From Streptomyces glomeratus (GTDB taxonomy: Bacteria > Actinomycetota > Actinomycetes > Streptomycetales > Streptomycetaceae), in contig NZ_JAKEEB010000042.1 of assembly GCF_021462825.1 (NCBI RefSeq), forward strand, positions 1 through 49,181: DNA of 49,181 bases, in the 5' to 3' direction. The notes under the pieces are model-generated. The model saw only the letters and a list, made by a program, of their open reading frames with translations. It did not search any database and had not been told where the DNA came from. The translations under genes and the position numbers were made by a program. Below, in pieces: positions 1 through 8,059 of the stretch (positions within the stretch are counted from its first letter, which is position 1; each line of letters opens with the position of its first letter).

Positions 1-761
1 TGCAGGTCGGCAACGCGCTGGACGGCTCGGCGGTGGTTGGCGGTGCGCTTGTCGCGGCGGGCGCGGGGGAAGCGGGCGAGAGCCTGTTGTGCGGCTTCGA
101 GCTTTGCGGCGGCCTTCCGGCCGTGGCGCGGGTTGGGTACGAACTCGCCGTTGGAGTCGGCGAGGAAGTTGGCTATGCCCATGTCGATGCCGACCACGCT
201 GCCGGTCGCCCCAAGCGGCTCGGGGGCGGCCTGCTCGGCGGTCAGGATGACGTACCAGCGCTTGCCCTCACGCTTGACGGACACGGTCTTGACCTTGCCG
301 ACCACGGGCCGGTGCTGGTTGACCTTGACGTGCCCCACGCCCTGGAGGCGGACGCGGGTGACGGGGTCGTGGGGGGTGGAGTCCCAGCGGCAGCCGTCGC
401 CGTCCTTGGGGAAGTCCACCGTGTCGAACCACATCGCGCCCCGGAACCTGGGGTATCCGGGTTTGTCCCCGGCCTTCACGCGCCGGAAGAAGGCTTGGAA
501 CGCCTTGTCCAGGCGGCGCAAGGTGGACTGCTGCGAGGAGAACGACCAGCGGCCCTGACGCTCGGGGTCGAAGGCCCGGATGTCCTTGAGCTGCGCGGAC
601 TGCTGCCCGTATTTGATGCTGGTCTTCGAGGTGTGCCGGTAGGCGTCGCGGCGTTCCTGCAACGCCCCGTTGTAGAGGGAGCAGTGATCCCGCAGCATCT
701 CACCGAGCGCTGCCGCCTGGCCCACGGTGGGCCGCATGAGGAACTTGTACGCACGGATCAT
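1..761 (-). CDS. tnpB: TnpB RNA-guided nuclease of IS200/IS605 (3' end cut by window edge)
   Basis: Reading the minus strand from ATG at 761 gives 253 open codons that run off the window. The start MIRAYKFLMRPTVGQ and the segment KPGYPRFRG near residues 100-107 are typical of TnpB N-terminal and wedge regions. GSVVGIDMG at residues 187-195 carries the first RuvC aspartate (Asp193). A purine-rich AGGAAGG site precedes the ATG by about 10 bases. The DED glutamate, zinc finger and last aspartate would lie outside the window, so completeness and activity cannot be judged. TnpB proteins are omega-RNA-guided DNA nucleases that help retain the element after excision. It is divergent from tnpA. Confidence 0.9.
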   Translation of the reverse strand, partial: MIRAYKFLMRPTVGQAAALGEMLRDHCSLYNGALQERRDAYRHTSKTSIKYGQQSAQLKDIRAFDPERQGRWSFSSQQSTLRRLDKAFQAFFRRVKAGDKPGYPRFRGAMWFDTVDFPKDGDGCRWDSTPHDPVTRVRLQGVGHVKVNQHRPVVGKVKTVSVKREGKRWYVILTAEQAAPEPLGATGSVVGIDMGIANFLADSNGEFVPNPRHGRKAAAKLEAAQQALARFPRARRDKRTANHRRAVQRVADL

Positions 762-812
762 CCGGCCCACCCCCTTCCTGGTCAGCCCGCACGATCATAC
801 TACCCTTGGTGT

Positions 813-1241
813 ATGTCACCGCGCTGGGAACCAAACCCCGATATCCGCACGGGTCGCCACGTCGCCTACAACCTCCACGCGCACTTGGTGTTCGTCACCA
901 AGTACCGCAAAGACGTCTTCGATGACGCCATGCTGAAGCGGTGCGAGGAAATCATGCGAGAGGTGTGCGGCAGCTTCGAGACAGATCTGAAGGAGTTCAA
1001 CGGCGAACGCGATCACGTCCACCTGCTCGTGCACTACCCGCCGAAGATCGCCCTGTCCAAGCTGATCAACAGCCTCAAGGGCGTCAGCTCCCGATACCTG
1101 CGCGCCGAGTACACCGGCCACATCAACCGCATCGGACTGGGCTCCGTGTTCTGGTCCCGCTCCTACTTCGCCGGCTCGTGCGGCGGCGCGCCGCTCAGCA
1201 TCGTCCGTCAGTACATCGAGGGCCAGAAGCGGCCCACCTGA
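813..1241 (+). CDS. tnpA: TnpA, Y1 HUH single-strand transposase of IS200/IS605
   Basis: The 142-residue product has the usual length for the family. The HUH pair is visible as His68-Val-His70 in RDHVHLLVHYPP, and the catalytic tyrosine is Tyr134 in IVRQYIEGQ. FVTKYRKDVF near residues 27-36 is a family signature. The enzyme works as a dimer, cutting and rejoining the top strand at hairpin ends. I chose the ATG at 813. The same frame is open far upstream, but that stretch is antisense to tnpB and is not coding. No disabling mutation is visible, so the transposase could be functional if both element ends survive. Confidence 0.93.
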   Translation: MSPRWEPNPDIRTGRHVAYNLHAHLVFVTKYRKDVFDDAMLKRCEEIMREVCGSFETDLKEFNGERDHVHLLVHYPPKIALSKLINSLKGVSSRYLRAEYTGHINRIGLGSVFWSRSYFAGSCGGAPLSIVRQYIEGQKRPT

Positions 1242-1252
1242 CCGTCACCGAG

Positions 1253-1323
1253 GAGGCGCAGCGAATTCCGGCGCTGCGCGCCTCCGACCCGAGCACGCGT
1301 TTCCCTCCCCGGCTGAAGCCGGG
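1253..1323. repeat. Subterminal hairpins at the tnpA-side end of the IS
   Basis: An imperfect stem (GAGGCGCAGCG at 1253-1263 against CGCTGCG-C-GCCTC at 1272-1284, one bulge) is followed by a perfect one, CCCGGC-TGAA-GCCGGG at 1308-1323. Hairpins of the second type are what TnpA recognises at element ends in this family. The assignment as the element end is inferred from position. Confidence 0.6.
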
Positions 1324-1452
1324 AATACCCACGCAAGATCAGGGATGGACTACGCCGTACGCATCCGCCCCGACCTGATCAGCGGAGTCCTTTTGACGAC
1401 CGATGACCGCGTGGCCGTGGCGGACAGCCCCACGGCAACGCCTGACCGCAGT

Positions 1453-1656
1453 TCACCTGCCACAGCCGGCCATACGTGACACCGCCCGCCGGCCGTCCAG
1501 CCGACGGACGGTTCCGGCCAGGAACTCCGGACCGCCTTCGTATGGCGTGTAGTCGGCCTGGATGAAGTCACGTACGTCGACACTCTCGCGCCACCGCTGT
1601 CCCGCGAAGCCCCGCCAGGCCTCGGTGGGTGCGGCCACGTCTGGGTGGGGTGCCAC
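1453..1656 (-). pseudogene. Pyruvate formate-lyase, N-terminal stub
   Basis: Only the first ~50 residues of a formate C-acetyltransferase remain. The motif WRESVDVRDFIQADYTPYEGG followed by FLAG (residues ~22-49) matches the start of PflB-type enzymes, which are ~750 residues long. The GTG start at 1656 has a purine-rich site (GGAGGCGGAG) in front, so the 5' end looks authentic. After FLAG the reading frame continues for about 19 unrelated residues and stops. The catalytic cysteines and glycyl-radical domain are gone. The break lies about 130 bases from the IS hairpin. The fragment is not expected to be functional. Confidence 0.75.
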
Positions 1657-1837
1657 GGTCGTCTCCGCCTCCGCATCGTTCGCGACACCGCTCAGGGAAT
1701 TCCCGTGGGCGGTTCCATCGGCGATGCTCCTCGCCCGTCACCGCGGGAGGCAGGGCCCGGTGGGAGCCCGCCGCCGTGCCGTCCGGCCCCACCGTCATAG
1801 GGACGTTCGGTCGCGGTGGTGAGAGGCGATGCACGCG

Positions 1838-2278
1838 TCAGGCCGGCAGGGGCACGCCGTACATGGTCCGGCGGCCGACGAGTTCGCGCCCGGTGACGAG
1901 TTCGGCGTCGATGCGGATGAAGACCTCGTCGGGCGACGGCACCCAGGAGCACGGGGCCATCCGCTCAAGGCGTCCCGCTTCCGGCCCGTCGATCACGATC
2001 TCGGCCGGGCCGGTGACGACGACACTCCAGCCGGCCCGCCTTGCCATGTCGACCGCGTCCGCCTCGAAGGCGACGACCGCACCGTCGACCGCGCGGGCCA
2101 GCTCGGACGCCGCCGGCGTGCGCAGCAGCACCGCGCCGTCCGTGTCCAGCCCGAAGTTGACCGGCACCACCGCGGGCAGGGCCTGCCGCGTGTAGACGAC
2201 CCGGCCCACTGGTGCTGTGGCCAGCAGACGCAGGCACTCGGCGCGACCGAGTTCGCGGAATCCGTCGTTGGGGTGCAT
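1838..2278 (-). CDS. Pyridoxamine 5'-phosphate oxidase-fold (flavin/F420 split-barrel) protein
   Basis: The 146-residue product begins MHPNDGFRELGRAECLRLLA, followed by VGRVVYTRQALPAVVPVNF. This is the hallmark of the small split-barrel PPOX proteins of actinobacteria that bind flavin, F420 or heme. VVVTGPAEIV near residues 97-106 is the second barrel strand. A longer open frame extends to 2554, but homology starts at the ATG at 2278, so I start there; the ribosome site is weak. Genes like this often sit in anaerobiosis or dormancy clusters of actinobacteria together with pyruvate formate-lyase, which matches the PFL stub next door. Substrate and cofactor cannot be deduced. Confidence 0.85.
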   Translation of the reverse strand: MHPNDGFRELGRAECLRLLATAPVGRVVYTRQALPAVVPVNFGLDTDGAVLLRTPAASELARAVDGAVVAFEADAVDMARRAGWSVVVTGPAEIVIDGPEAGRLERMAPCSWVPSPDEVFIRIDAELVTGRELVGRRTMYGVPLPA

Positions 2279-2614
2279 GGGGCCAGCACTCTCTCGACCG
2301 GTGCACGGGTTCCGTCCATGCTGAGCCCGGCCGCCGCCATGGGTGAGTGCCACCCGTCCCGCCCTGTCCGGAGAGTGGCCCAAGGAGGCGTGTCGTTCAC
2401 CGGGGGCCGAACGGCCCTTCCGGCCGGACCGTGGATCCGGCAGGCCGGGCTTCTTCCGAATGCCCGGTGGAGGGCGCCTGGCCAGAGCAGATGCCCGGCA
2501 GGCGCCCTCTTCGGCCCAGCCTGGGCAGGGCCGCGAATCGACATCGGGCAGCACAGGGTGGGAAAGCCCTCGGCGCAGGGAGTCACCGCGTACGCAATGA
2601 CTGGAACTGCGTTG
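2279..2614. other. Gene-free stretch between two minus-strand genes
   Basis: No convincing reading frame is seen in this 336-base gap. It holds the hairpin at 2470-2509 and, to the left, the presumed promoter of the PPOX gene. I could not pick out a confident -10/-35 pair. Confidence 0.5.
2470..2509 (-). terminator. Hairpin terminator downstream of the DUF2871 gene
   Basis: An 11-bp perfect stem, GAGGGCGCCTG (2470-2480) against CAGGCGCCCTC (2499-2509), encloses an 18-base loop. It lies about 105 bases past the stop of the minus-strand gene ending at 2615. There is no U-run, which is common in Streptomyces. Confidence 0.55.
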
Positions 2615-3082
2615 TCACCGGTCCTCGGCCGACGAAGCGAGGGGGAGCCGGCTCGCGGCCGTGTCGCCTCCCGTCCGGGAGACGGAGGGGATGCGCTTGC
2701 TCAGGGTGATGAAGAAGAGCACCAGGCCCACGGTCAGCAGGATATGACCGAGCCCGGCGGCTCCGGAGATGGCCTCACCGCTGGAATGCCCCAGCACCGT
2801 CAGGGTCCCGTGCAGGGTCATCATGACGACGGTCAGCGCCAGGCCGGCGTTGTAAGTCCAGAAGAACCAGGCGAAAAGCCGGACGGAGGTCAGAGTGAAC
2901 AGTTTCTCCAGCGCCAGGACGATGAGAAAGAACAGCATGCCGAGGGCCAGAACGTGAGTGTGCACAACGGCGAGTTGGGTGTCGCCGGTGAAGTTCTTCG
3001 CTTTGGTCAGTTCGCGGTAGTACAGGCCGCTGACCAGCCCGACGATCATGTAGATATGGGCCGTGTTGAGGATTTTCCTCAT
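2615..3082 (-). CDS. DUF2871 four-helix membrane protein
   Basis: The product has 155 residues with four hydrophobic segments, at roughly 9-23, 43-62, 71-92 and 108-127, and polar ends. The start MRKILNTAHIYMIVGLVSGLYYRE and the motif VVHTHVLALGM are typical of the DUF2871 family, whose conserved histidines might bind heme or metal. No function is established. A GGGGG ribosome site sits 8 bases before the ATG. It is transcribed alone, with the terminator-like hairpin downstream. Confidence 0.85.
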   Translation of the reverse strand: MRKILNTAHIYMIVGLVSGLYYRELTKAKNFTGDTQLAVVHTHVLALGMLFFLIVLALEKLFTLTSVRLFAWFFWTYNAGLALTVVMMTLHGTLTVLGHSSGEAISGAAGLGHILLTVGLVLFFITLSKRIPSVSRTGGDTAASRLPLASSAEDR

Positions 3083-3271
3083 GCCTGCTTGTCCCCCGTG
3101 TCAGGTCAGTCGGTGAGGACCCAGCCTTGCAGACGGCTCGCCCGGTCATCAACGACGAATTCGGCAACGGTCCCTGACTTCCCGGTCGGGCTCCGGGTGT
3201 ACGTCCGCGGCCTCCACGGCAACTGCGGTGACAAGGCGTCACAGGCACCCGGCGGCCTGTGTGGTCCTGCG

Positions 3272-4201
3272 TCACAGCCAGCCGCGTTCCTTCGCGCGCA
3301 GGGCCGCCTGGAAGCGACTGCTCGCGCCCAGACGGCTCATCAGGTCGGCTACGTGGCTTCGGTACTTGCGAAGGGACATGTTCAGAGCGCGCGCGGCTGC
3401 CTCGTCCTTGCTGTGCTCCGCGAGCGCGCGCAGGACCCGTGCCTCCGCCGCGGTGAGTTCCAGCCCGTCGAGATCCGCGGCGCGGGACCACAGTCCGTCG
3501 AACAACTCCACCAGCACCGCCACGATGCCGGGTTGACGGATCAGCAGTGTGGGAGCCTCGACACTCGGTTCGCCGGGTGCTACACGGACGAAGGCGATCC
3601 GGCGGTCGATGATCAGTAGCGGCAGGTACTGCTCGGCGGACACCCGGTGCAGGTCGCCCAGGCTGTTCATCTGCCGTGCATAGGCCAGCTGTTCGGGCCG
3701 GTCGAGTGCCGCGGTACCGACGATTGTCCGGCTGACCAGTCCGTCGGCCAGTTGCCGACGGTAGCGGCGCGCGTACTCCTCGGAGTAGGTCGAGCTGAGC
3801 GGCATCGGCTTGGCGTGCATGGTCTCGGAGCGGTCGAGCATCGCGCTGATACGACGGTTGACCTCCAGGCCGTCGGGGAGGCGTTCGACGAGTTCGACGG
3901 CCCGGCCACGGCGCGCCTCCTCGGCGAGGTCTCGTACGACGTCGAAAGCCGCCTCCATGCGCGCCAGTTCACGCGAAGCGCGCTCCATCTTCCGGCGGAC
4001 CAGCACGTCGACGGCGGCTGCCGGCGGCAGTGGCAGCAGCAGTTCGTCGACCAGGCCCAGAGCCCTCAGTTCGTCGAGGACCACGGGCACGCGGATGCCC
4101 AGCTCCGTCTCGGCCACAGCGGGATCGGCGCGCGGCGTCCGCAGCAGATACCGATAGACACTTTCCTGTTCGGGCGTCAGGCCCAGGTTCTGCAAGCTCA
4201 T
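3272..4201 (-). CDS. TrmB/LuxR-type transcriptional regulator
   Basis: The product has 309 residues. Residues ~1-60 (LTPEQESVYRYLLRTPRADP) form a TrmB-like winged helix often found in Streptomyces regulators of this architecture. The middle part (residues ~90-230) is an unassigned ligand or effector domain. Residues ~240-300 (LELTAAEARVLRALAEHSKDEAAARALNMSLRKYRSHVADLM) form a LuxR-type helix-turn-helix. I prefer ATG 4201 over GTG 4207 because GGGGG then lies at correct spacing. The gene is divergent from the membrane-protein gene at 4325 across about 120 bases, so that gene is a plausible target. No autoinducer or receiver domain is visible. Confidence 0.85.
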   Translation of the reverse strand: MSLQNLGLTPEQESVYRYLLRTPRADPAVAETELGIRVPVVLDELRALGLVDELLLPLPPAAAVDVLVRRKMERASRELARMEAAFDVVRDLAEEARRGRAVELVERLPDGLEVNRRISAMLDRSETMHAKPMPLSSTYSEEYARRYRRQLADGLVSRTIVGTAALDRPEQLAYARQMNSLGDLHRVSAEQYLPLLIIDRRIAFVRVAPGEPSVEAPTLLIRQPGIVAVLVELFDGLWSRAADLDGLELTAAEARVLRALAEHSKDEAAARALNMSLRKYRSHVADLMSRLGASSRFQAALRAKERGWL

Positions 4202-4324
4202 CGGCACCCCCGTCCCGTGCAGCTTCCTGCACTGAGTCTTGCACTTTATCCGGATGCTGCAGTGCCCGGATGATCACCAGACTGGGCGGCACACCCACAC
4301 AAGAGTCGAGAGGAAACCACCGCC

Positions 4325-4903
4325 GTGGGCTACATCCGCAGCTTCCTTCCGTGGATTGCCGTCGCCGTGCTCACCGGTACGGTCGATCTACGCTGGGCCG
4401 TGCTCACCGGCCTCGTCCTGGCCGCGGGTCTGGTCGTGGCCCAACGCCGTGCCGGCCGCGGCTGGGACGCCCTGGTGATCGAGTGCAGCGCCGTGGTGTT
4501 CTTCGCCGCCTACACCGTCGCCGCGTTCGCGGCGCCGGACTCCCCGGCCCTCGCCCACTACGGTTCACCGCTGTCCTCGCTGTGGCTGGCGGCGACCGCC
4601 TGGGGCTCGCTCGCCCTCGGCCGTCCCTTCACGCTCGGCATCGCCCGTACCCAGGTCCCCGAGCATCTGTGGCACAGCCCGCTGTTCCTGCGCGTCAACC
4701 GTCACATCACCATCGTGTGGGCGAGCGCGTTCACCCTCTCCGGTATCGGCGGAGTGCTGCTGCGCCACTACCTGCCGGACGCGGGCACGGCCCGTACGCT
4801 CCTGACGGTCGCCACATTCGTCCTCCCGGTGCTGTTCACGGTCCGCTACCCCGACATCGCCCGCGCCCGGTTCGCGGCCGTGCGGGAGGAGGCCTCCCGG
4901 TGA
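4325..4903 (+). CDS. Unknown integral membrane protein
   Basis: The product has 192 residues and five or six hydrophobic segments (for example ~5-40, 50-68, 83-95, 125-142 and 155-170). The family is not one I recognise with confidence. The sequence ends with a basic, cytoplasm-like tail. The GTG start follows a GAGAGGA site about 10 bases upstream. It is divergent from the TrmB/LuxR regulator. Immediately after its stop begins a carotenoid-oxygenase remnant in another frame. Confidence 0.75.
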   Translation: MGYIRSFLPWIAVAVLTGTVDLRWAVLTGLVLAAGLVVAQRRAGRGWDALVIECSAVVFFAAYTVAAFAAPDSPALAHYGSPLSSLWLAATAWGSLALGRPFTLGIARTQVPEHLWHSPLFLRVNRHITIVWASAFTLSGIGGVLLRHYLPDAGTARTLLTVATFVLPVLFTVRYPDIARARFAAVREEASR

Positions 4904-4918
4904 CGGGCCCCCGCGTCT

Positions 4919-5248
4919 CACCTGGCCGGCAATCACGGCCCCGTCGTGGCCGAGCACACCGCTTGCGATCTGGCCGTCACGGGTGTCCTGCCGCGGGAAC
5001 TGGCCAGCTGGTACGTGCGCAACGGCCCCAATCCGCGGACCCCGTCCGCCCACTGGTTCACCGGCGAGGGCATGCTGCACGCCGTGCGCTTGGAGGACGG
5101 GCGCGCGGCCTGGTATCGCAACCGCTACGTGCGCACCGAGTCCTTCGCCGGCCCTCCCCACCGGACGTCGGCCGACATGGGCCACAACGTGCCGCAGGAA
5201 GCGCCTGAGGCCTTCGCCCGAGCCGTCGTCGACGCGGACAGGCTCTGA
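4919..5248 (+). pseudogene. Carotenoid cleavage oxygenase, N-terminal remnant
   Basis: The frame reads HLAGNHGPVVAEHTACDL, then LPRELASWYVRNGPNP and HWFTGEGMLHAVRLEDG. This is the start of the carotenoid/lignostilbene oxygenase family, whose complete members have ~450-500 residues and four iron-binding histidines. Homology fades after YRNRYVRTESF, and the frame stops at 5248, about 110 residues in. There is no good start: the frame opens right after a stop at 4901-4903, and the first possible start is GTG 4946, inside the conserved region. Both ends are therefore damaged. No iron-binding histidine set remains, so the product cannot be active. Confidence 0.8.
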
Positions 5249-5295
5249 CGTTCCCGACAGTCGCGGTTCATCAGAGCAGTGCACCCCGATCACTG

Positions 5296-5318
5296 CGTCA
5301 CCACCTTGACAGGTGATG
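5296..5318. promoter_or_regulatory. Second copy of the CGNR-gene operator motif
   Basis: CGTCACC, nine bases ending in TTGACA, then GGTGATG. This matches the element at 6321-6343 at nearly every position. It lies about 1 kb away, with no intact gene immediately next to it. Confidence 0.6.
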
Positions 5319-5757
5319 CGACAGACTGGAGGACCGTCATCAGTCGAGCAGGTGACGCGATGAACCGCATCGATGGCGGCGGGACGCGGCACACAGAGCG
5401 CAGCCCCGAGACGAGTTGCCGGCCCCGCCCACCGCGATACCTCGCCTGGCGGGTGACCGGCAGAGCCGCGCGCGCCGCCGCCCAGGTCGCGGCGCGCGCC
5501 GCAGGGGCGGCGGACATGACGCGGGCCGGCGCGGGAGAGGACCGTTGAGCCTCAAGGTCCCTCGGCACGGGCAGGGGCAGTTGGCCGAGCGTTTCCGCAC
5601 TGCGACTCCGTCGTCTCGGCATGCCGTCCAACCGGCGCACGTCGCTGCGCACTTCGCACAGTGGAATCAGCCGGACCCGCCGAGTTCACGGCGAGCGGCC
5701 GGGCGCCGCGGCCCCGATACGGTTCCCGCCCCGGCCTCTCCCACTCCGGCCTCTCCC
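5319..5757. other. Gene-poor stretch after the orphan operator
   Basis: Open frames cross this region (for example one ending at 5548 on the plus strand), but their products are Arg/Ala-rich low-complexity with no family signature. I see nothing I would call a gene. It may be the remains of whatever the operator at 5296 once controlled. Confidence 0.45.
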
Positions 5758-6321
5758 TCAGTGAGCGGCGGGCGCCTCGGCCTGCCGCCTGCGCGCGCGG
5801 TAGGCAGCCGCCTTGAGTTTGTTCCCGCAGGATTCCATGCCGCACCACTGCCGGCGCATGCCACGTGACCGGTCGATGAAGACCCGGGTGCACTCGGGAT
5901 TGGCACACTCCTTCATCAGCGGCACATCCGGGCCGCTCAGGAGCTCGACGGCGTGGCGGGCCACGGTGGACAACGCTTCCTCCGGCGTCGCCTCCGTCCA
6001 CCGCCCCGTTGCCGTGAGCTGCGGCGCCACGGGAGGCTTCCGGGCCGCCCCGTTCACCACCGCGAGCGCCTTCCTGTCGAACGGCTCGCCGGCCAGCCGC
6101 GCCGACACCAGCGCGTAGATCGCCTCGCGAACCGTCACCGCCTGCTCGACGTCCGACTCGCGGCTCGGAGTGACGGCGTCCACGATCCCGGACTCGAGGT
6201 ACCAGGCGTCCAGCCGGTCCGGCGACACGAACATCTCGAACCGCGCCGACCGGCGGGCTCGAAGCGTCGCAGCGAAATCAAGTGCGGGATTTCCGCACAG
6301 AAAGACATGCTCCAGATTCAC
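5758..6321 (-). CDS. CGNR zinc-finger (ABATE-domain) regulator
   Basis: The product has 187 residues. The N-terminal ABATE domain begins LEHVFLCGNPALDFAATLRAR. The C-terminal treble-clef CGNR finger has Cys139, Cys144, Cys160 and Cys165, followed by Gly-Asn, the family name motif. These are putative stress-linked DNA-binding proteins. The frame is open further upstream, but the family starts at LEHVF. GTG 6321 is the natural start and may be leaderless, since it lies seven bases from a -10-like hexamer. The inverted repeat at 6321-6343 overlaps the start, suggesting autoregulation. Confidence 0.85.
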   Translation of the reverse strand: MNLEHVFLCGNPALDFAATLRARRSARFEMFVSPDRLDAWYLESGIVDAVTPSRESDVEQAVTVREAIYALVSARLAGEPFDRKALAVVNGAARKPPVAPQLTATGRWTEATPEEALSTVARHAVELLSGPDVPLMKECANPECTRVFIDRSRGMRRQWCGMESCGNKLKAAAYRARRRQAEAPAAH

Positions 6322-6357
6322 GTCACCATGTTGACAGGTGACGCTCACTGACGACAA
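6321..6357 (-). promoter_or_regulatory. Promoter and operator of the CGNR regulator gene
   Basis: On the minus strand, TTGTCG (6357-6352), 18 bases, then CAACAT (6333-6328) makes a plausible promoter whose transcript would begin at or near the GTG. A perfect 7-bp inverted repeat, CGTCACC/GGTGACG (6321-6327 and 6337-6343), covers the -10 and the start codon. Confidence 0.5.
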
Positions 6358-6382
6358 CCAGGCCGGCGCGCGGGCGTGACGC

Positions 6383-6413
6383 TTGACACCCACAAGACGA
6401 CCGGTCACATTGG
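6383..6413 (+). promoter_or_regulatory. Promoter and operator of the TetR gene
   Basis: TTGACA (6383-6388), 17 bases, CACATT (6406-6411). The spacer and -10 contain AAGACGACCGGTCACATTGG (6394-6413), which matches the two operators at 8189-8209 and 8245-8265. The architecture is the same in all three promoters and indicates autorepression. Confidence 0.65.
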
Positions 6414-6436
6414 TAGAGAGGAGTGAGGAGTCGAAG

Positions 6437-7006
6437 ATGCCGAGGCCGAGCGTACGCGAGCAGTTGGTCGATGCCGCCGCGGAATGCTTCCACGAGCGCG
6501 GGTTCAACGGCATCGGGGTCCAGGAGATCACTCGCGCCGCGGGCGTGCCGAAGGGTTCCTTCTACAACCACTTCCCGAGCAAGGAGGCGCTCGCCGTCGA
6601 GATCATGCGCCGCTATGCGGTGACCCGTCGGCTGGACATGCTCGAGGACCGGACGCTCGCCCCGGCCCCGCGCCTGCGCGCGCACTTCGGTTACCTGGCC
6701 GACGACCTGGAGCGGTTCCAGTTCGCTCGGGGCTGCCTCTTCGGCAACTTCGGCGCCGAACTCTCCGCGCAGAGCGCCGATGTGCGCAGCCAGGTGGAAT
6801 CCGGGCTGGACCGCTGGACCGCCCAAGTGACATCCGCGCTGGAGGAGGCACGCAGCGCCGGGACACTCAAGAGCACTCTGGAGCCGGAGACGCTGGCCGG
6901 CTTCCTCGTGAACGCCTGGGAAGGTGCCGCCCTCCGGGCCAAGGTGACCCGGAGCAGAGAGCCGCTGGACGACTTCCTCACCCTGTTCGACTCACTCGTG
7001 GCCTGA
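6437..7006 (+). CDS. TetR-family repressor, NemR/AcuR-like
   Basis: The product has 189 residues. Residues 5-55 form the TetR helix-turn-helix (AAECFHERGFNGIGVQEITR, then VPKGSFYNHFPSKEAL). The effector domain contains RGCLFGNFGAELS with Cys100, the position where NemR-like repressors carry a reactive cysteine that senses electrophiles; this functional transfer is inference. I chose ATG 6437 because GAGGAG precedes it by 7 bases; the frame is open further up, but without homology. The 3' end overlaps the convergent transporter gene by 15 bases. Matching operators in its own promoter and in the transporter/dehydrogenase intergenic region suggest it controls all three genes. Confidence 0.9.
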   Translation: MPRPSVREQLVDAAAECFHERGFNGIGVQEITRAAGVPKGSFYNHFPSKEALAVEIMRRYAVTRRLDMLEDRTLAPAPRLRAHFGYLADDLERFQFARGCLFGNFGAELSAQSADVRSQVESGLDRWTAQVTSALEEARSAGTLKSTLEPETLAGFLVNAWEGAALRAKVTRSREPLDDFLTLFDSLVA

Positions 7007-8059
7007 GTCCCCGGGCCGCCGGTGCCGGCCGCCGTGGACCAGTGTCGCGCCGGTCAGGAGAAGGAAGACGGCGCTTGCGGCGGCCATCAGAGCCCACGCC
7101 AGGACCTCGCGGCCGGGCACTTCCGCCGCGTACGTCCAGCGGACGAGGAAGTTCGCGGTGGCGGCCACCGGGAAGCTGAAGATCCACAGACCGGTGTGGA
7201 AGGACCGCCGGCTCATCGCCGGGAGCAGGAAGGCGACCGTGGCGAGGGTGAAGAGGACGATTCCGGAGAACCCGTAGCCGACTCCGTCCAGACGGCCCCT
7301 GTGGGCGGCGAGCCAGGCGATGCCGCCGGTGGCCGGCGGGATGATCAGGACGGTGAGGGTGGGCCGGGCCGGCGGGGGAAGCGGGCTGCCGGTGATCAGA
7401 CCGCCGAGAATGACCGCACCCAGGGCAAGCCAGTACAGGACGCCCACGGCGAAGGCCGCTGCCGCGACCTCGGGAAGGTGCAGCGTCGACGCGGTGGCAC
7501 TCGCGATGAACGGCGCCGAGGTGACCGGTAGCAGGTAGCCGGGATGCAGCGCGGCCTCGCTCAGCGCACCGGTCAGCCAGTGGGCGAGCAGATGAGCGGC
7601 GACCAGTGCGGACGCCACCAGGAAGACGGCGTAGGCCCAGCGGGCGCCTTCCTGGCCGAAGCGCGAGAAGTGACCGCTGATCAGCATGCCGATGATGGGA
7701 ACGTAGGCGAAGGCGAACCCTTGGCCCGGGTGGCGCAGGTCCTCACGCAGGTTGCGCCACCGCGCTCCGCCGTGCCGGACGTAGACGCCCAGGAGCACGA
7801 CCCAGACCAGCCCGGCGGCCGTGAACAGGGCATCACTGATCTGGACGGGGGCGCACACGAGGGTTGCCGCCGCCTGCCAGGCTCCCCCCAGGCCCGCGGT
7901 GCCCAGCGAGATCGCCAGGAGACCGATGCTCGCGCTCCGCGAGCCGCGGGAAGCGGAGTCGTGGTGGGGGGTGGATCCGGGTGAGGCGACGACGCCGGAC
8001 GACGCCGACAGGTGCCGGGCCGGCTCCGACCGTAGATCCGTGCCGTTCTTGGCAGACAT
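6992..8059 (-). CDS. TDT-family (TehA/SLAC1-like) membrane transporter
   Basis: The product has 355 residues. A polar N-terminus of ~45 residues is followed by about ten hydrophobic helices, the TDT/SLAC1 topology. LRHPGQGFAFAYVPIIGMLI (residues ~108-127) and the later HTGLWIFSFPVA (~300) are typical of the family, which exports or conducts anions such as C4-dicarboxylates, sulfite or tellurite-related species. The substrate cannot be read from the sequence. It is divergent from the alcohol dehydrogenase across a 258-base region with two opposed operators, and its tail overlaps the TetR gene, so the three genes form one unit. Confidence 0.85.
   Translation of the reverse strand: MSAKNGTDLRSEPARHLSASSGVVASPGSTPHHDSASRGSRSASIGLLAISLGTAGLGGAWQAAATLVCAPVQISDALFTAAGLVWVVLLGVYVRHGGARWRNLREDLRHPGQGFAFAYVPIIGMLISGHFSRFGQEGARWAYAVFLVASALVAAHLLAHWLTGALSEAALHPGYLLPVTSAPFIASATASTLHLPEVAAAAFAVGVLYWLALGAVILGGLITGSPLPPPARPTLTVLIIPPATGGIAWLAAHRGRLDGVGYGFSGIVLFTLATVAFLLPAMSRRSFHTGLWIFSFPVAATANFLVRWTYAAEVPGREVLAWALMAAASAVFLLLTGATLVHGGRHRRPGDSGHE

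Larger units (their letters stand above)
1..1323. mobile_element. IS200/IS605-family insertion sequence, left part outside the window
   Basis: Two divergent transposition genes, tnpB on the minus strand and tnpA on the plus strand, are separated by about 50 bases. Beyond tnpA lies a GC-rich stem-loop (6-bp stem, TGAA loop, 1308-1323) of the kind that marks ends of this family. The family moves as single-stranded DNA through a Y1 HUH transposase and carries no terminal inverted repeats, so ends must be judged from such hairpins. The other end, and the omega-RNA region expected at the 3' end of tnpB, lie left of the window. The right boundary is an estimate. Confidence 0.8.

Noticed and set aside
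33..812. Long plus-strand open frame joined to tnpA
   Set aside because: It is the antisense of tnpB; the minus strand gives a recognisable TnpB and the plus translation before 813 is low-complexity.
1345..1479. Short plus-strand frame (44 codons) after the IS hairpin
   Set aside because: It has a fair ribosome site but no recognisable family and falls next to a decayed region; could be chance or a remnant.
1829..3619. 596-codon plus-strand frame
   Set aside because: It runs antisense through the PPOX and DUF2871 genes, which have clear family matches; a high-GC shadow.
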